In this document: positions 50,271 through 63,380 of the stretch, in pieces
Position numbering within the stretch: position 1 is the first letter of the stretch
Layout: the number at the start of each line of letters is the position of its first letter
Assembly: GCA_019925105.1 (NCBI GenBank)
Contig: JAHGAU010000003.1
Span: 744,001-808,000 of the forward strand
Source: Niebla homalea
Taxonomy: Eukaryota > Ascomycota > Lecanoromycetes > Lecanorales > Ramalinaceae
Direction of reading: 5' to 3'
DNA: 64,000 bases
The notes under the pieces: generated by a model
The model's database searches: none
What the model saw: the letters and a program-made list of their open reading frames with translations, nothing else
What the model was told of the DNA's origin: nothing
Translations under genes and position numbers: made by a program

Positions 50271-53200
50271 TAAGGAATATATTACCCGGAATATAAAAAA
50301 TAAAGCTTAATTATTTAAAATATATAAAGACTATATACCCGGAGTATACCTAAAATATAACTTTTATATAATAGATATAATTAAGAATTAACTCCTATAT
50401 AATTAAAGCTTAAGATTAATTACTTAAATAGTATATAAGGAATAAATAACTTTATTAATAAAGAGAAAAGAATTTTTTAAGGTTAAGTACTTAACGGAAT
50501 AATTTAAAAACGTTTTTAAAAATAAATTTTATAAGCTTATTTACAATTTATTAATCGGTAAGGGTCTATTAAACATTAATATTATAATCGGCGATTCTTT
50601 TACGTTATTACTTCAGTTAAATAATAACGTATTTAATATAAAAGTAAAATAAAAGGTCCTTAAATAAAGTAATTACCCCTTAATTATTATTATAAATAAT
50701 AATATATTAAAGTAAGTCATTCCCCGGGATTAGTTTTTATTAAGAAAACCGTAAAACTAAATAACTTCCTTCATAGCCTAGGTTTAACTAAAAAATTCAG
50801 CCTTATAGGAGGAAAGGGCCACGGTAAATTATTTTTTAAATGATTAATTAATTATGGTACTATTAATATTAAAAATATAACCCGAAGTAAAGTAACAGAT
50901 TATAATATCGTTACCTTAATTTAAGTTTATAAAGCCCTAAAGAGATATAATTCCTCCTTAAAAAGTAAAATGATAATTAACGGTTTTCTGAAAATAACGG
51001 AAAATCTTTTTAATAGCCTTTTAATAGGTTTTATAAGGGTTTAATATAAAACGGTTAATTACCGATATAAAGTATATAATATCGAATTTAATATTTAATA
51101 TAATATATATATTAAGGACCTTATTATTGATTAATAATCCTTTAGTAGTTCTTAAGTTAAAATATAATTTTCTTTAGCGGGTACCGGCTTAAGCTTTATA
51201 GTAATTTCTATTGGGGTATTTTTATTAATAACTTTTTATATATTAAATTATTTAAAAACCCGTTTAATATAACCGGATTATCCTAATTAAAGAATATTAT
51301 TAAAGCGGTCACGAAAAACCATTATACTTAAATAATAGCTATAAAAACTTAAGTTTATTATATAGAATTTCTTATTTAAAGATTTTTTAACGGCTCGGAT
51401 ACCTTATTAAAAAGGATTAATAAGTAAAATATCGTTTATATAAAGAGCAATAATAATACCGTTAACCGGCTTAATAAAAACGCCGTAATCCGAATCGATA
51501 AAAATGAAACCCGATTACTTTATAAATTTAATAAATATTTTATATTAAATCCGGGGCGATTATTTAAGTCTATAGAGTACTTTTCTTAGCTTATAGACTT
51601 TACCAATACTATCTTTGAAGCCTTTAAATTATTCTATATAAATATTTTCCTTTACGTTACCATAAAGAAATATTATAATTACGTTTATTTACTTTAAGTC
51701 TTAATTATATATTATTATTAAAGTAAAAATTACCTTATAACTTATAGGTTTAATAATTAAAGCGAAAGTTTTATTATAATTTAAGTTTAAACGTTATTTA
51801 AATCCATAGATAACTTAATAGGCTTTAAAATGGGTAATTTCCTTTTATAAGTTTTACTTTAAAGTATATATTTAACGGCCGCGAAAAACGTTCCTTTTTT
51901 TAAAATATTCAATAAGGATTTAAGTATAATTATCTTTAATAGATTTATATTTAACCCTTATAATACCGTTTTATTTAGGTTAAAAACGAGAATCTTTTTA
52001 AGCTTTAATATAGGTTTTAAGTATAACCGGTTCCATAGAATTCATAAGTAAAATTAATATAAATAGCCTTAAAGGGTCTAAAAAAAGTTCTCGGATTAAA
52101 ATTCCGGGGTATCGTTTAAGGATAATATTATAATCTAAAGGAAATAAACCCTATTTAAGAGTTTTAGAAGAGATTATTCTGGAAAAGTTTATTAAGGTTA
52201 TTTAACGGTCTATAAAATCGTTAATAATTTATAATATTAAAATATTACTTAAAATTAAAAATAAAAAAGTATTTAACCCTAAGGAAAGCAATATTACCTT
52301 TAAGGATATTGCCTTAAAAAGTTACGGACGTAAAGTAAAGTAAAATAAAATTATTATAAAAAGGTTTATTTCCGTTTATGTAAATAAAATTAATAAATTA
52401 TTAGTAAAAGTTTACCTTTTTTAACTATACTCCTCCCCCTTTATTATAGAATTCGTAATTTCCGAAATATCCTTTTCTTTACGTTATATAACCCGAGAGA
52501 TTAAAATAACCCGGTTAATACTATAAAGTAATATATATTATTAATACTCCCCTTAGAAACCGATTAAAGTACTTAATTTAGTTCTAGGTTCCTTTTTATT
52601 AAAGCTAATAGCAGGTTTACGGCGTATATAGTATCCTTTAGTTTTAAGTTTTCGAATATTATATAGGCAAAGCTTTACTTTAATAAGTAATTTATAAGGT
52701 ATTTTACTTCAATCGGTAATTAGTAATTAATTACGTAAATAAATAGTAGCCCGGATAGCTTATATTTAATGGTCCTTAAACTTTAAGTTTATATTTAAAA
52801 GTATAATTCTTATTATTATTATTAAGGTTTAGTTAAGTCTTTCTAAAACGTTATTCTATTAAGGGGTCTTATAAGTAATAAGCTTTTATACGATACTTAA
52901 ATTAATATATTATTAAGTAAAAGCATTAATATTTAGTTTATTATCCGATTAAATACGGTAAATATAAGACTTAAAATGCTTATATATTTTCCGGAATTAT
53001 TTAAGAGGTTTATAAATGTCCTTTTTAATATTAATAATTTTGATTATAAAGTATTTAATATAGTTATTAAAATAAATAATTATATATATTTTTGTTTTTT
53101 TATAATTAATAGGTTTTATAATATCGGTATAAATAAGGTCTATATAAAAACGTCTTAAGCGGATAAAGTATTTATAAGGTTTATTTTTCATTTTATAGAC

Positions 53201-53970
53201 CGTATAGTATAAATAGGGGTCTTCTTTTAAAGGTAGTTTATTTAGGTTTATACCCTATGATATACGGGCAAAACGTTTAATATTATCTTTATTTAAATAA
53301 CTTATCCGTTTATATTATAATTTAAGTATTTCTTTATTAATAATATGAAGCCCAAACGAGGAATCATTTAAGTCAAACGCGGTAGATTTAACCTTTACGT
53401 TTTTAACTTCTATTTGAATAAATTAATCTTTTTTTTTCGGTACGTCGGGGTTAATAAAGACGATAATAAACGCCTTAATAAACCTTCAAAAAGTAAAATA
53501 AAAAAGGTTATTTAACTGTATTTAAACGGTAATACGCTTATTACCAATTTAAATATTAAGTAGTTTATCTTTAAAAATAAGTTTTAAGGAGTATTTATTT
53601 TGAGTTAATTAACCTTAAGAAATCAAATTAATTAACGTATCCGGAATATAAAGGACATTAAAAAGTCATAAGGTCCTCTTTATATCGCTAACCTTATAAT
53701 AAACTTTAATAATACCAAGGCTTACCGGCTTAAGGCATTCTTTAAGTTTATTTATAACGGCAGCTTTATTAACGGCCATAATACGGTAATTAATAAATAC
53801 GGTTTTATCCCGAGTTAAATACTGGGAGCAGGCGTTATCTAAAGCTTATCTTTTAGTAATTAATTCGGCCGAGAACGTTTTTTAAGTAGTAATATATGCC
53901 TTTAAAGAGCTGCTATAAATACATTTATTATTTAACTTACCAGATTTCTTTTTATTCTTATTATTACCGC
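50271..53970 (-). pseudogene. Copia pol (protease, integrase, reverse transcriptase), degraded
   Basis: On the minus strand, near 53800-53850 ALDNACSQYLTRDKTVF matches the start of Copia protease, with the active-site D-S-G/A region changed to D-N-A. It is followed by FNVLYIPDTLINLIS near 53640, the conserved segment before the integrase. Integrase should occupy about 52400-53400 but I could not read its H-H-C-C. At 51570-51640 VYKLRKVLYRLKQSPRI and at 51420-51465 GIIIALYINDILLI are the hallmark Copia reverse transcriptase blocks, the second with Y-V-D-D decayed to Y-I-N-D. The RNase H end reaches toward 50300. Stops fit RIP. Confidence 0.85.
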
Positions 53971-56123
53971 CGCCTAAAGAACGTTTTTTATTTTTACTAT
54001 TTCTATTTTTATTGTTGCCTTTGTTATTATTCTTTTAATTATAAGTACTAGCAATGTAAAAATTAATACGGTAAAAGGTATAATACTTTATTAACCGTAG
54101 TTAAGTCTAAAATCGTAATAATTCAAGCCCCGGGATTTAATCCTAAGAGCTAATTTATTAAGTAGGTTTCGGCGATATACGTTATGTCATCGCGGTTAGA
54201 TATAAAGTTACGTACTATTTAAAGTACTCGATTAATAGCGTACTTTAACGTATAAACGGAAACATTAATAGTTTTCTTAATAGTAAGGATATTATTTTCT
54301 TTTTCTTATTATATAATTGGGTTATATATTTAAATATATTAAGTAAAAGATTAATTATACTTTTTCCTTAAACCTTTATAAAAAAGAAAGATTAAATAAT
54401 TAATACTTACCTTAAGAACCGGGGATATTATAAAAATATTATTATAAATAAGTTTAAATTAAGCCGTATAATTAAAAACGTCCTTATATTAACGAAACTT
54501 TAATAAAGATAATTAATTATATAGGTTATTAAGGTACTTTAAACCCTTTAACTTATAAATAATAACTATATCCTTTTAAAGTTTATAGGCATTTTTATAA
54601 TTATTAAAGTTAATAATATAAGTAAGTCCTAAATAAAATTGGATAGTATTTACGGCCAGGTTATAACCTTACTTTTACTTTCACTTCTTTTAATTTTAAT
54701 CCATAATAGTTTTTTTATCCTCTTTAATAAACTTAATTTATTTATTAATTTAAATATAACTGTAATATTAAGTTTAAATTAAAGTATATTTTACTTTACG
54801 CGCCTAGCTTTAAAAGCCTTTAAGGCTTTTAAGTTTAAGAATATAAGTAAATAATTTATAAACTTTAATCCAAAGTTTTTTAATCATTTTAAATAAGGGA
54901 ATAAATAATATAACTAAAGAGTTTAATATTAATATTTAAAAGACTTCTACCTTAAATTCACTAGAAAAGTAATTTGAAGTAAAAAAAAGATTACTTTAAT
55001 TTAAATTAAGATAAACTAGGTTTAAGTATTATTATTTTTTAAGGAACTATTTTTTTTTAAGAGATCAATAATAATAAAAGAAATCGTATTTAAAGATTTT
55101 AAGTAACTTACGTTATTCTAAATTATTTATAAGAAGTAAAATATTTAATACCCTTAAAAAAGGGCGAGGACGAAGTCTTTTATATTATTTAGCCTCCCCG
55201 GTTATTAACGGCTATAAAGGAGACTAACTCCGTACGGACCCATTTTAAGACTTTAATAATAATACGGAAGAAGAATTTTCGATATCGTTATCCTTAATAA
55301 AGCTCCGAATAAGCTCTGGCCGGATATTAACGGGCTTAATATTTAGCTTAAATAATAATATAATAATATAAAGTCTTTTATAAGATTTTCTTTAAGAATT
55401 TATCTTCTTAAAGGATAATAAAGGCTAATTTTTATTATTATATAATAGTAAGCGCTTAAAACGATAAACTAAATTAATTATCTTAATTTAAATTTATATA
55501 TATAAATAAATAATAATATATACGCTTTAAACCCTTAATAATTAAAGGTTTAAGTTAAAGGAAGTAAACTTATAATAGAAATAATTAATAATAATATACG
55601 TAGCGGGTAATTTCCGTTAAGCGAGGTATTAAGCTTATAAGAATTATTATTTACCCCTAAAAATTTTCTTTTAAGAATAAATATATTAAGGCCGAGGTTA
55701 AAATTTTTTTCGCCGAAATACGGGTAGCCACGTATATATACGGCTACCCTCGGAATAATAATTCTATTAAAATCGCCAGTTATAATCCCCGTATTTTAAA
55801 AATTTCTATATTGTAAAGGGATTTAAATACCTTAGGTTTACGATAATAAGGCAGTTATAATTAAGCTTATATATAATTTAAAGTTTTTATATATTATAAG
55901 TATTATTAAGTATTAATACGTTAGGTTAAACTTATAATTTAAAGGTTATCGCATCGATTTAAAGAGGAAAATTACGACGTATAGGCTAGGAAACGTCCTA
56001 AATTGGTAAGGTCTTAGGCCAGTAAAGTTAATATTAAACCTATTAAAGTATTATTAAAGTTATATAAGTATTTAAATATACTTAATTAAACCCGGAAAGC
56101 GTTCTTCCGGGCTTATAATTTAT
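53971..56123 (-). pseudogene. Copia gag region and 5' leader, degraded
   Basis: From the right LTR inward this holds the leader and gag. Near 53960-54060 the minus strand reads a basic, Asn/Lys-rich stretch (NNNKGNNKNRNSKNKKRSLG) that lies just before the protease and could be the nucleocapsid end. The capsid itself is unreadable. A primer-binding site next to 56123 cannot be recognised through the damage. Confidence 0.5.
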
Positions 56124-56335
56124 TAAATTTAAGAAATATAAGTTGGTTAATTTAATCTATTTAAGAAATTCAATTAAATTTAAGAATTCCGCGTTAACCC
56201 GATTAAGTAAAACTATTATACCCAACGTTAAATCCGGGACCTCGTTATTTTACCTTCTGCGTTATATGTGAATCTTGCAGGTTACGTGACCAGATCACGT
56301 GATATCTCTTGGCGCTCTCTTCTTGGATTTCGACA
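56124..56335 (-). repeat. 5' LTR of Copia element (right copy)
   Basis: 212 bp. The right, outward part is unmutated and includes the palindrome atcacgtgat; the left half facing the interior is AT-shifted. In the element sense it starts tgtcgaaatccaagaag. Confidence 0.85.
56294..56303. promoter_or_regulatory. E-box palindrome in the Copia LTR
   Basis: atcacgtgat is a perfect 10-bp palindrome with a CACGTG core, the classical bHLH target. It lies about 32 bases from the 5' LTR start, in the U3 part. In the left LTR it has become attacgtaat by two transitions. A regulatory role is inferred from the motif only. Confidence 0.35.
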
Positions 56336-56340
56336 CTTTT

Positions 56341-57540
56341 TAAGTCCTTTAAGAATTAATCTTATTATTAATTTACTTATTAAAATAATACTTAAGTATC
56401 CAGACTATAACGTTACGTTTTTTATATTTACTTTTATTAATCCCGCCGGCATATTATTAACGGAATTAATTTAATATTCTAATTCTTTTTCCTTATTAAG
56501 AAGAAAACTTAACGTTACCGTTATAATGGATATTTAATTAACTTAATAAACCTTAAAATAAAAAAGCGATATTCGCTTTTTAATTAAATTTTTTTTAATT
56601 ATAATTAAGTAAATTAAAGCGGCGGAATATTACCGTAATATTACGGCTTAATAAGCTTAATTTTTAAAATTATAGTTTAAAGTTAATTGGCTTAAGGTTA
56701 AAAATAATATTTATTAAAAGTATATATTTAACTATATTAATACGAAATATAAAAGTTTATATTTTAAGATTTTTTTTTACGTTAACCTTATTATTAAGCT
56801 CCGTATTAACCGCGTACCGTTAATAGCTTTTATCTTATCCCGTAAAAATAAGTCTTTTTATCCGGAAAAACTTTAGTTATATTAAAATAAATTTAAGGAT
56901 AAATATTAAATATAATTTATTAACTTAAAAGATAATTTATATTTTATCTTAAGTACTTCCTTACCGAAAGAAAAAAAGTAATTTTTTATTTAAGGTCCAT
57001 TTTTTATAAAATCTTTAACTTATTAAATAAGGAAATTAATAGAATAAGCTATTAAAAACTTAAAAATAAGTTCTTAAACTTAATAATTAATCCGGAAAAC
57101 CGTTAATTTTCTTATTATAAGCGTTTTAAAAATATTAAATAATATTTTAATTAAAAGGTACCGTAATTTTATAATATTTTAAAAATTATAAAAAAAAACT
57201 TATTATTATTATTAAATAAATTTTATATTTATATATTCTTTATAAAGCCTTTATTAAAACTTAAAAATAAAATCCTTATAATTAATAAAGTATTAAGAAT
57301 CCGGAATAATATTATAATAACGGCGATTATATAGAAGAATAACTTAAAGCGTATTATTAATAATAATTAAAAAGTTAATAAGGGTAAATCCCCTAAAAAT
57401 AGGGTATTTAAATTTAATTCTAACGGCTTAAAGTTAATACGTACCTTTACTAAAATTAATTCTTATAATTAAAAGTATAAGGTTATATTTAAAAATTCCG
57501 ACGCCGCCCTTAAAGTAAACAAGAATATTAAATATTATAT
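56341..57540. other. Oldest layer between Copia and LINE-4
   Basis: About 1.2 kb, AT-rich. Plus-strand translation from about 56985 to 57525 is coding-like apart from RIP-type stops (for example NPENRQFSYYKRFKNIK if CAA is assumed at one stop), so it may be the end of a decayed transposase or other gene. I cannot assign a family. It ends with the left LINE-4 duplication ttaaatattatat (57528-57540) and continues at 63381. Confidence 0.4.
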
Positions 57541-57789
57541 TGATTGATTGATTGATTGATTGATTTATACTACGGGTCTAGCTAAGCTAATTCCGGCGTT
57601 CCTTAATACGCGGCCCTTTAGCCTTACTGGTAACCGTAAAAACCTGATACTTATAACGTTAAGGTAAAAACCGGCGTCTATTAGGTTTTTACCCTTTATC
57701 CCCTAAGATAAAGGATATTAACGGCCGTTTAAAGAGTAGTAATCTATTTATATACTTCTTATATTTTAACTTCCTTAAGAAAATCCGTA

Positions 57790-60700
57790 ATATTATAACC
57801 GTATCCTTATAAGGGCTATTTTTAAGCTTATTATTCTTCCGCTCCTTTATATATCTATATTGCCTTAACTTTATATAATATTTTTAAATATCCTTATTAA
57901 TACTTATACGCTTACTATATACCCCTTTTATATTATTATTATTATTAATTTTTTTAAAGACTTCTAATAAACGTTTACTATTATATCCTTACGGCTATAG
58001 AAGATACTTTCCGGTTCATATAATTAACGTAATTAGTTTCCGTTCCTCTTTTTCTTCTTTAACCGGTAACGGGTTTTCTCCGTAAAATCTTCGGTAATTT
58101 CATTTATCTTTATAACGAAGTTAAATTATAATAATAATCCGGTAAATATTATAAATTTAACGGCTACCCGGATACCTCGCTTTATAAATAATATTTAACG
58201 GTAATTATAAGTATTAACTTTTACGATAAGTTTTAATTTAACCTCCGTAAATAAGGGATAAGAAATAAAGACGTATACGGTATCCTATTTCCTTTATTTA
58301 TACTTATATCCGGCATTTATCCAACCCCGGTATATATAATAAATAAGAAGTAAATTAACCCGTTTTTACCCGTCCGGAGTTAAATCGTTAATATATTATT
58401 ACTTTTTTTATAATATTATAATAACGGAGATACTTATTAATAATCTTTTTATCGTTAAGAATTAAATAATAATAATTTTAAGGTATAAAGTCTTTATACT
58501 TTTATTAACGCTTAATTTATTTTATTATAGTTTATAAAGTAATTATTATAACCTTTATTCTTTAAATCCCCTTAATTTCGGTCTCTTTTATACCTGGCGG
58601 GAATTTATACTCACTTAAATTAACCTCCGGAATACCGGTAAAATTAACCTTTTTCTTAATTTATTCCTATTTTATCTTAATAAAAAAGGAAATAAATATC
58701 TTTAATTTACTCTTTTTAACTTTAAGTTTATTAAGAATCTAGCGGATCCACCCGTTTCTTATTATTATAATTAAGTATATATATTTCTTTAATTTTATTT
58801 AAGCGACTATTTAATTTAACGAGATTTTAATCGGCGGTATAAAAACTTTAGACTTTAATACCGGGATTAAGGTTACTTTATAAGTATTATTAATTATTCT
58901 TAAATACCGATTTTGGACTTTCTATAATATCTAAATAGGCTCTTTCTTATATCCCGGAATACCCTTAAATATATATTAAATAACCGCAATATATATTATA
59001 GCTAGCTTTACTATAACCTAGTAAATAATCCGGGTTTTCTATAACGTAGCTCCTTATATTAATACGGCGAAATAAATAAAATCCCTTTCTTATAAAGTTA
59101 TTTTCTTTTAAATTTTTCTTATATAATTTTTTTAATTAAACTTCCTATTTACTTAAAGGTTAAGGACTTTAATACTAATATCCGGCTTTATTATAACTTT
59201 ACTTAAATCCACTATAATTATTATATTATATAACCTTAGGCTTTTAATTATATAAATAAGCTTATATTTATACGGCGTGAATTAAGCCCCGTAAATTTTC
59301 ATTTATTAAAAATAAACTTTATAAGCTTATTTTAGTTTTAAATAGTTCATCTATATAAAGGTATTATAAGTTAAGAGGTAAACATTATTAATAAAGTTTC
59401 TAACTTAGATTTTCTATTTTAACTTAATAAGCTTTTCGATTAAAGGATTATTAAAGAATAAAAACAATATAAAAAAAATAAGCGATCCTTAAGGAATCCC
59501 CGTTATAGTAAGCTTTATTAAACTTATCTTTTATCCTAGGTTAATTAATATAGTTCGGTTACTTAAGAAACTTTTTATTTACTTAATTAAAAAGGGTAAT
59601 ATCCTTTTCTTCTTTAAGTTATATAATAATCTTTAATAATTTATTTTATTAAAGGTATTTATAATATTAAAAGAAAAAAGACTTATAATATATTTCTTCC
59701 CGTAACTTTATACCGTATATACGCCGTTAACCAGTCTTTTAAGGGCTATTTCTATTAATTTACCTTTCTTTACTTTTATTTATTAATCGGGGAGAAGTCC
59801 GTAATTCTTTATATAGTTATTAAGGATCTTTATTATTACCGTCTTTAAGGTTTTCCTTAACGTATATAGGAGTATAATGGGTCTATAAGACTTTACCTTA
59901 AAGTAATCCGGCTTAATAAACTTCTTAAGGATAATTATCTTTATTTCCTTAAATTTACGTAAATAATAGTTAACGTTAAAATATACTTAAAAAAGGTGAA
60001 TAAAAACCTTTTTAAACGGTAAGGTTATTATTATTAAGAATCTATTAAGAATCTTATTTAATCCCGGGGCTTTATTTTTCTTTAATTTATTAATCGCCTT
60101 AATTATTATATCTTATATTATTACCTTATTTATTAATACGGGGTCGGGGTACGTAATATTATTAATATCGTTTAAGTTAACTTTTAACGGAAAAAGGAAA
60201 AATATTCCTTTAAGGGTTTTAATCTTCCCGTTAAAGGTATTAATTAATATATTATCGGGTCTTTTAAAAGGCGGGAATTTAAGGATAAACTTTAATTTCC
60301 CACTTTATTCTTTATTATACTTTATTAACTTTTAAATATTATAAAATAAGACCGTTAAGTTATATACCATAAATTAAAAGTATATTTACTTAACTTTCTT
60401 AATAATCTTCTCCTTTTCCTCTTAAGTAACCTTTAATTAATTAAGTATCTTTTAATTTTTATACTTAAAAGTTTATTTAATTAACCTTTTTACTTTTATA
60501 ATCGTAGTTATATACTTTTTATTTTAATAAATTTTAACTTTTTAAGAAAGTTTTATTATCGGGATAATCTTATTAATTATTTTATTTAATACCTTTATTA
60601 CTTACTTTATAAAAAGGTTAATCCGGTCTTTATTATTTAACTAAAAGAGGTCCGCGAATTATATTATTATTTCCTTTATTTTTATATAAACCTCTGCTTC

Positions 60701-61400
60701 TTTAACCGTTTTTTACGTTTTCCTTACCGGTGGTAATAGGGTTATATTAACGGTTTAATTTAAGGTTATCTATATTAATATATAGTCCGAATTATATTTT
60801 AAGTCCTTTTATAGCCTATATATTATAACCGCGCCGGTAACCTTTTCCGTATTAAAGGTTAAATTAATCATCGTTTTAAACTTATAACTTTTTTATATAA
60901 TAGTCCCTTATAATATTAATAATAAGAAATTAGCCTAAATAATAATTATTAATAGGTTATCCGATTTAATATAATTTATTATACGTCCTTCCTTATTCTA
61001 TATATAATAATATAGGTTAAAGTCTTTAAGCAATATATACTTATTTAAAATAATTAAGACCTCTTTAAGTAACGGTATCGTAAAAGGTCCTTTTTTATTA
61101 ACCGGCGGTAAATTATACATATTATAAATATTAAAGTTGCTTTTTAAATCCTTTTCTTTCGTAATACGGAGTATATAAAGGTTTTTATTATAATAAATAA
61201 TATCTTAATTATTTACGTTAAACCATTTATTTATAAAGAAGTATATTCTAATTATCTTATCCCCCTTAAAGGCTAAATAAAACTTCTCCCTTAAGTTAAT
61301 AAACGAATATATATATAGGCTATATAATAATTCTTATATTATTATAATATTAACGTTTTTAACTTTTTTAAACTTAAATATCGGTATTATTACTTTAATT
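57790..61400 (-). pseudogene. LINE-4 ORF2, degraded
   Basis: Endonuclease, reverse transcriptase and RNase H regions lie in the same order and spacing as in LINE-A. The RT catalytic region near 59365-59400 corresponds to the F-I-N-D/N block of the plus-strand copies. Many stops are of the CAA, CAG and TGG type. Confidence 0.7.
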
Positions 61401-63336
61401 CCTTTATTACGGACGTTATATTATATTACTTTTAGAAACGTTAATATATTATCTATTAACCTTTATAAAGGCTCCTTTTTTATACTTACTTAAATTACGG
61501 ACCTCTTATTAAAGTTAAGCGTTTTCTAATTTAATACCTTCCCGGTTATTATTAGAGATATAAAACGGTTAATTCTTAAGGTCGGGATTATAAAAAGCTT
61601 TTTTTCTTTACCGTTATTTACCTTTTATTATCCGGTTAATTAAGCTCGCGTTTTAAGGTTACTTTTAATTAACTTATTAAATTAATCTTATACGTATTAT
61701 ACCGTTAGATTTTCATAGTTATCCGGGTTTCCTTACGTTTAATCTTTTTAGCCTTTATTATATACCTAAAATCCTATATTAAATATCCCTCCTTACCGTA
61801 CGTAACGTATTTAAACGTATCCTTTATAAGCCCCTTAATTATTAATTCTATATACTTATAAGTATCGTAACCCTTAACGTAAACCGTATACCTCGTAATA
61901 TTAAGGTACTTCATAATAATATATTTATAACCTTAATATTTAAAATACTAATAAATATTAACCGCTTTATTTTATAGTTAAGTTATTTTAAAAAATCCCT
62001 TTTCAGTAATCTTTTTATTTAAGACGTCGTTATATATTTTAATTAACGTTACGCTTAATATAATAATAAAATACCTTTTTACGCGTTTTAAGGAATTAAG
62101 TCTTTTCGTTACCGGCGGAAATTTATAGTTAATAATCTTAAGCCTTAAGTAAAGAACCGTATTCTCTTTTTCTATATTCCTTAACGTAGCCTCTTTCTCG
62201 GTTTCCTTAAAACGTAAAAAGTATATTTTATTTATTATAATAATAAATAATTACTTTAAAATTTTAGCCGATTTATACTTTTTTTTATTAATTTAAGTTT
62301 TAAACCTTTTTAAGCTTTCTTTTACCTTTAAAGATATTATATTAAGGAGGATATCCTTACTTTATAGTTTACGTACCGTAATAATTTATTTTATTAACGG
62401 TTCTGTTATTACTTTAAAAGTTTTTATTAATTATAACGGGTTTATCTTTACCGTTATGTTCCTTTCCTTATTATTAAATAAACGGACCGTTATTATCTTC
62501 GTTTTCTTTAATACGGCCGCCCTTTTTTCTATTATCCCTTTATTCTTTATCGTAGGTATTCCCTTTACCACTTTTATCGCTTAATTCTCTTTTATTTAAG
62601 GGGCCGCTGCCTTTATACCCTCGCCTTATATACCCAGCCTTAAACCGCTATTTTTACCCTTTATTAACGCCTTCATTATTACCCCTTAAGAACCCTATAA
62701 TTGCTCCGTTTCCCTTAATTTTATCCCTATTTTTATATAAAAGTCTTTTATATTTCTTAGCTTAATCTATAATATCGGTTAAGTTTCTAGCGTAATATTT
62801 TTTTACTTTATTATAAGGAGTTTTTTTAAGGTTTTTATTATTTCTTTTACCGCTTTTTCGCCCTTACTTATCGGGCGATATTCTGTCTCCGCTTTTTACC
62901 TTTGGTCCCTTAAGGTCTTATTCTTTTTATTAATTTTATTTCCCCTTTATATATTTTTAATAATACTTTCGCCGCGGTCTTTCCGCCTTTTCCCCCCGCC
63001 CGTATCCCTCGCCGTTAATACCGTACCGGCCTTCTTACCCCCTTATTTACTTATTATTTCCGTTTTATTATTACGCGTTTTATACGCTTTAATATACGTA
63101 TTTTATTAACCTTAATTCTTTTACTTACTTTAAGCGTTATTTAACTTATTATTATTATATTACCTATACGCGTCGTTGCTATTTCTATTAATATAAGTTA
63201 TTTACCCGTTTACCACCTTATTCTTAACCGTTACGCCACTTTTACTTATCGTACTTAATATACCTCTCTTATTATTACCAGAGCTATACGTATACGCATC
63301 GTTTTGGACCTCTGGGGTCCCTTCGTTCGTCGCCAT
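61400..63336 (-). pseudogene. LINE-4 ORF1, degraded
   Basis: The start codon at 63336 is followed by the same MATNE/N-G-T-P-E-V type beginning as in LINE-B, then RIP stops. The end is set approximately by the position of the endonuclease start in LINE-A. No zinc knuckle could be read. Confidence 0.6.
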
Positions 63337-63380
63337 TCTCCAAATTCGACTATACGTATTAAAAATCTTAAATATTATAT

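Larger units (their letters stand above)
43946..56335 (-). mobile_element. Ty1/Copia retrotransposon, about 6.6 kb net, minus strand
   Basis: Direct LTRs of about 211 bp (43946-44156 and 56124-56335) bound the element, with ttttt on the left and ctttt on the right as a duplication altered by one C-to-T change. LINE-B lies inside it. Read leftward, a basic stretch that may be the gag end, then protease and reverse transcriptase can be recognised, and the catalytic block near 51420-51465 is of Copia type. In Copia elements integrase precedes reverse transcriptase, which agrees with protease near 53800 and reverse transcriptase near 51500. All frames contain RIP-type stops. Confidence 0.85.
57541..63367 (-). 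mobile_element. LINE-4, full-length uninterrupted Tad-like LINE, minus strand
   Basis: An uninterrupted 5.83-kb copy bounded by ttaaatattatat at 57528-57540 and 63368-63380. It begins with six TTGA units (57541-57564) and the conserved 3' block, has the RT catalytic region near 59365-59400, the endonuclease motif near 61120-61160, and the ORF1 start codon at 63334-63336. The conserved ggacctctggggtcc is at 63306-63320. It serves as the best reference for aligning the interrupted copies. All frames are broken. Confidence 0.92.

Noticed and set aside
52976..53191. Overlapping 60- and 64-codon frames on opposite strands
   Set aside because: Fragments within the integrase part of the Copia relic. 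The minus frame may be in the original coding sense but is only a remnant; neither is a gene.
56268..56474. 68-codon plus-strand frame beginning in the Copia LTR
   Set aside because: It starts inside the unmutated LTR and runs into unrelated flanking DNA. No support as a gene.
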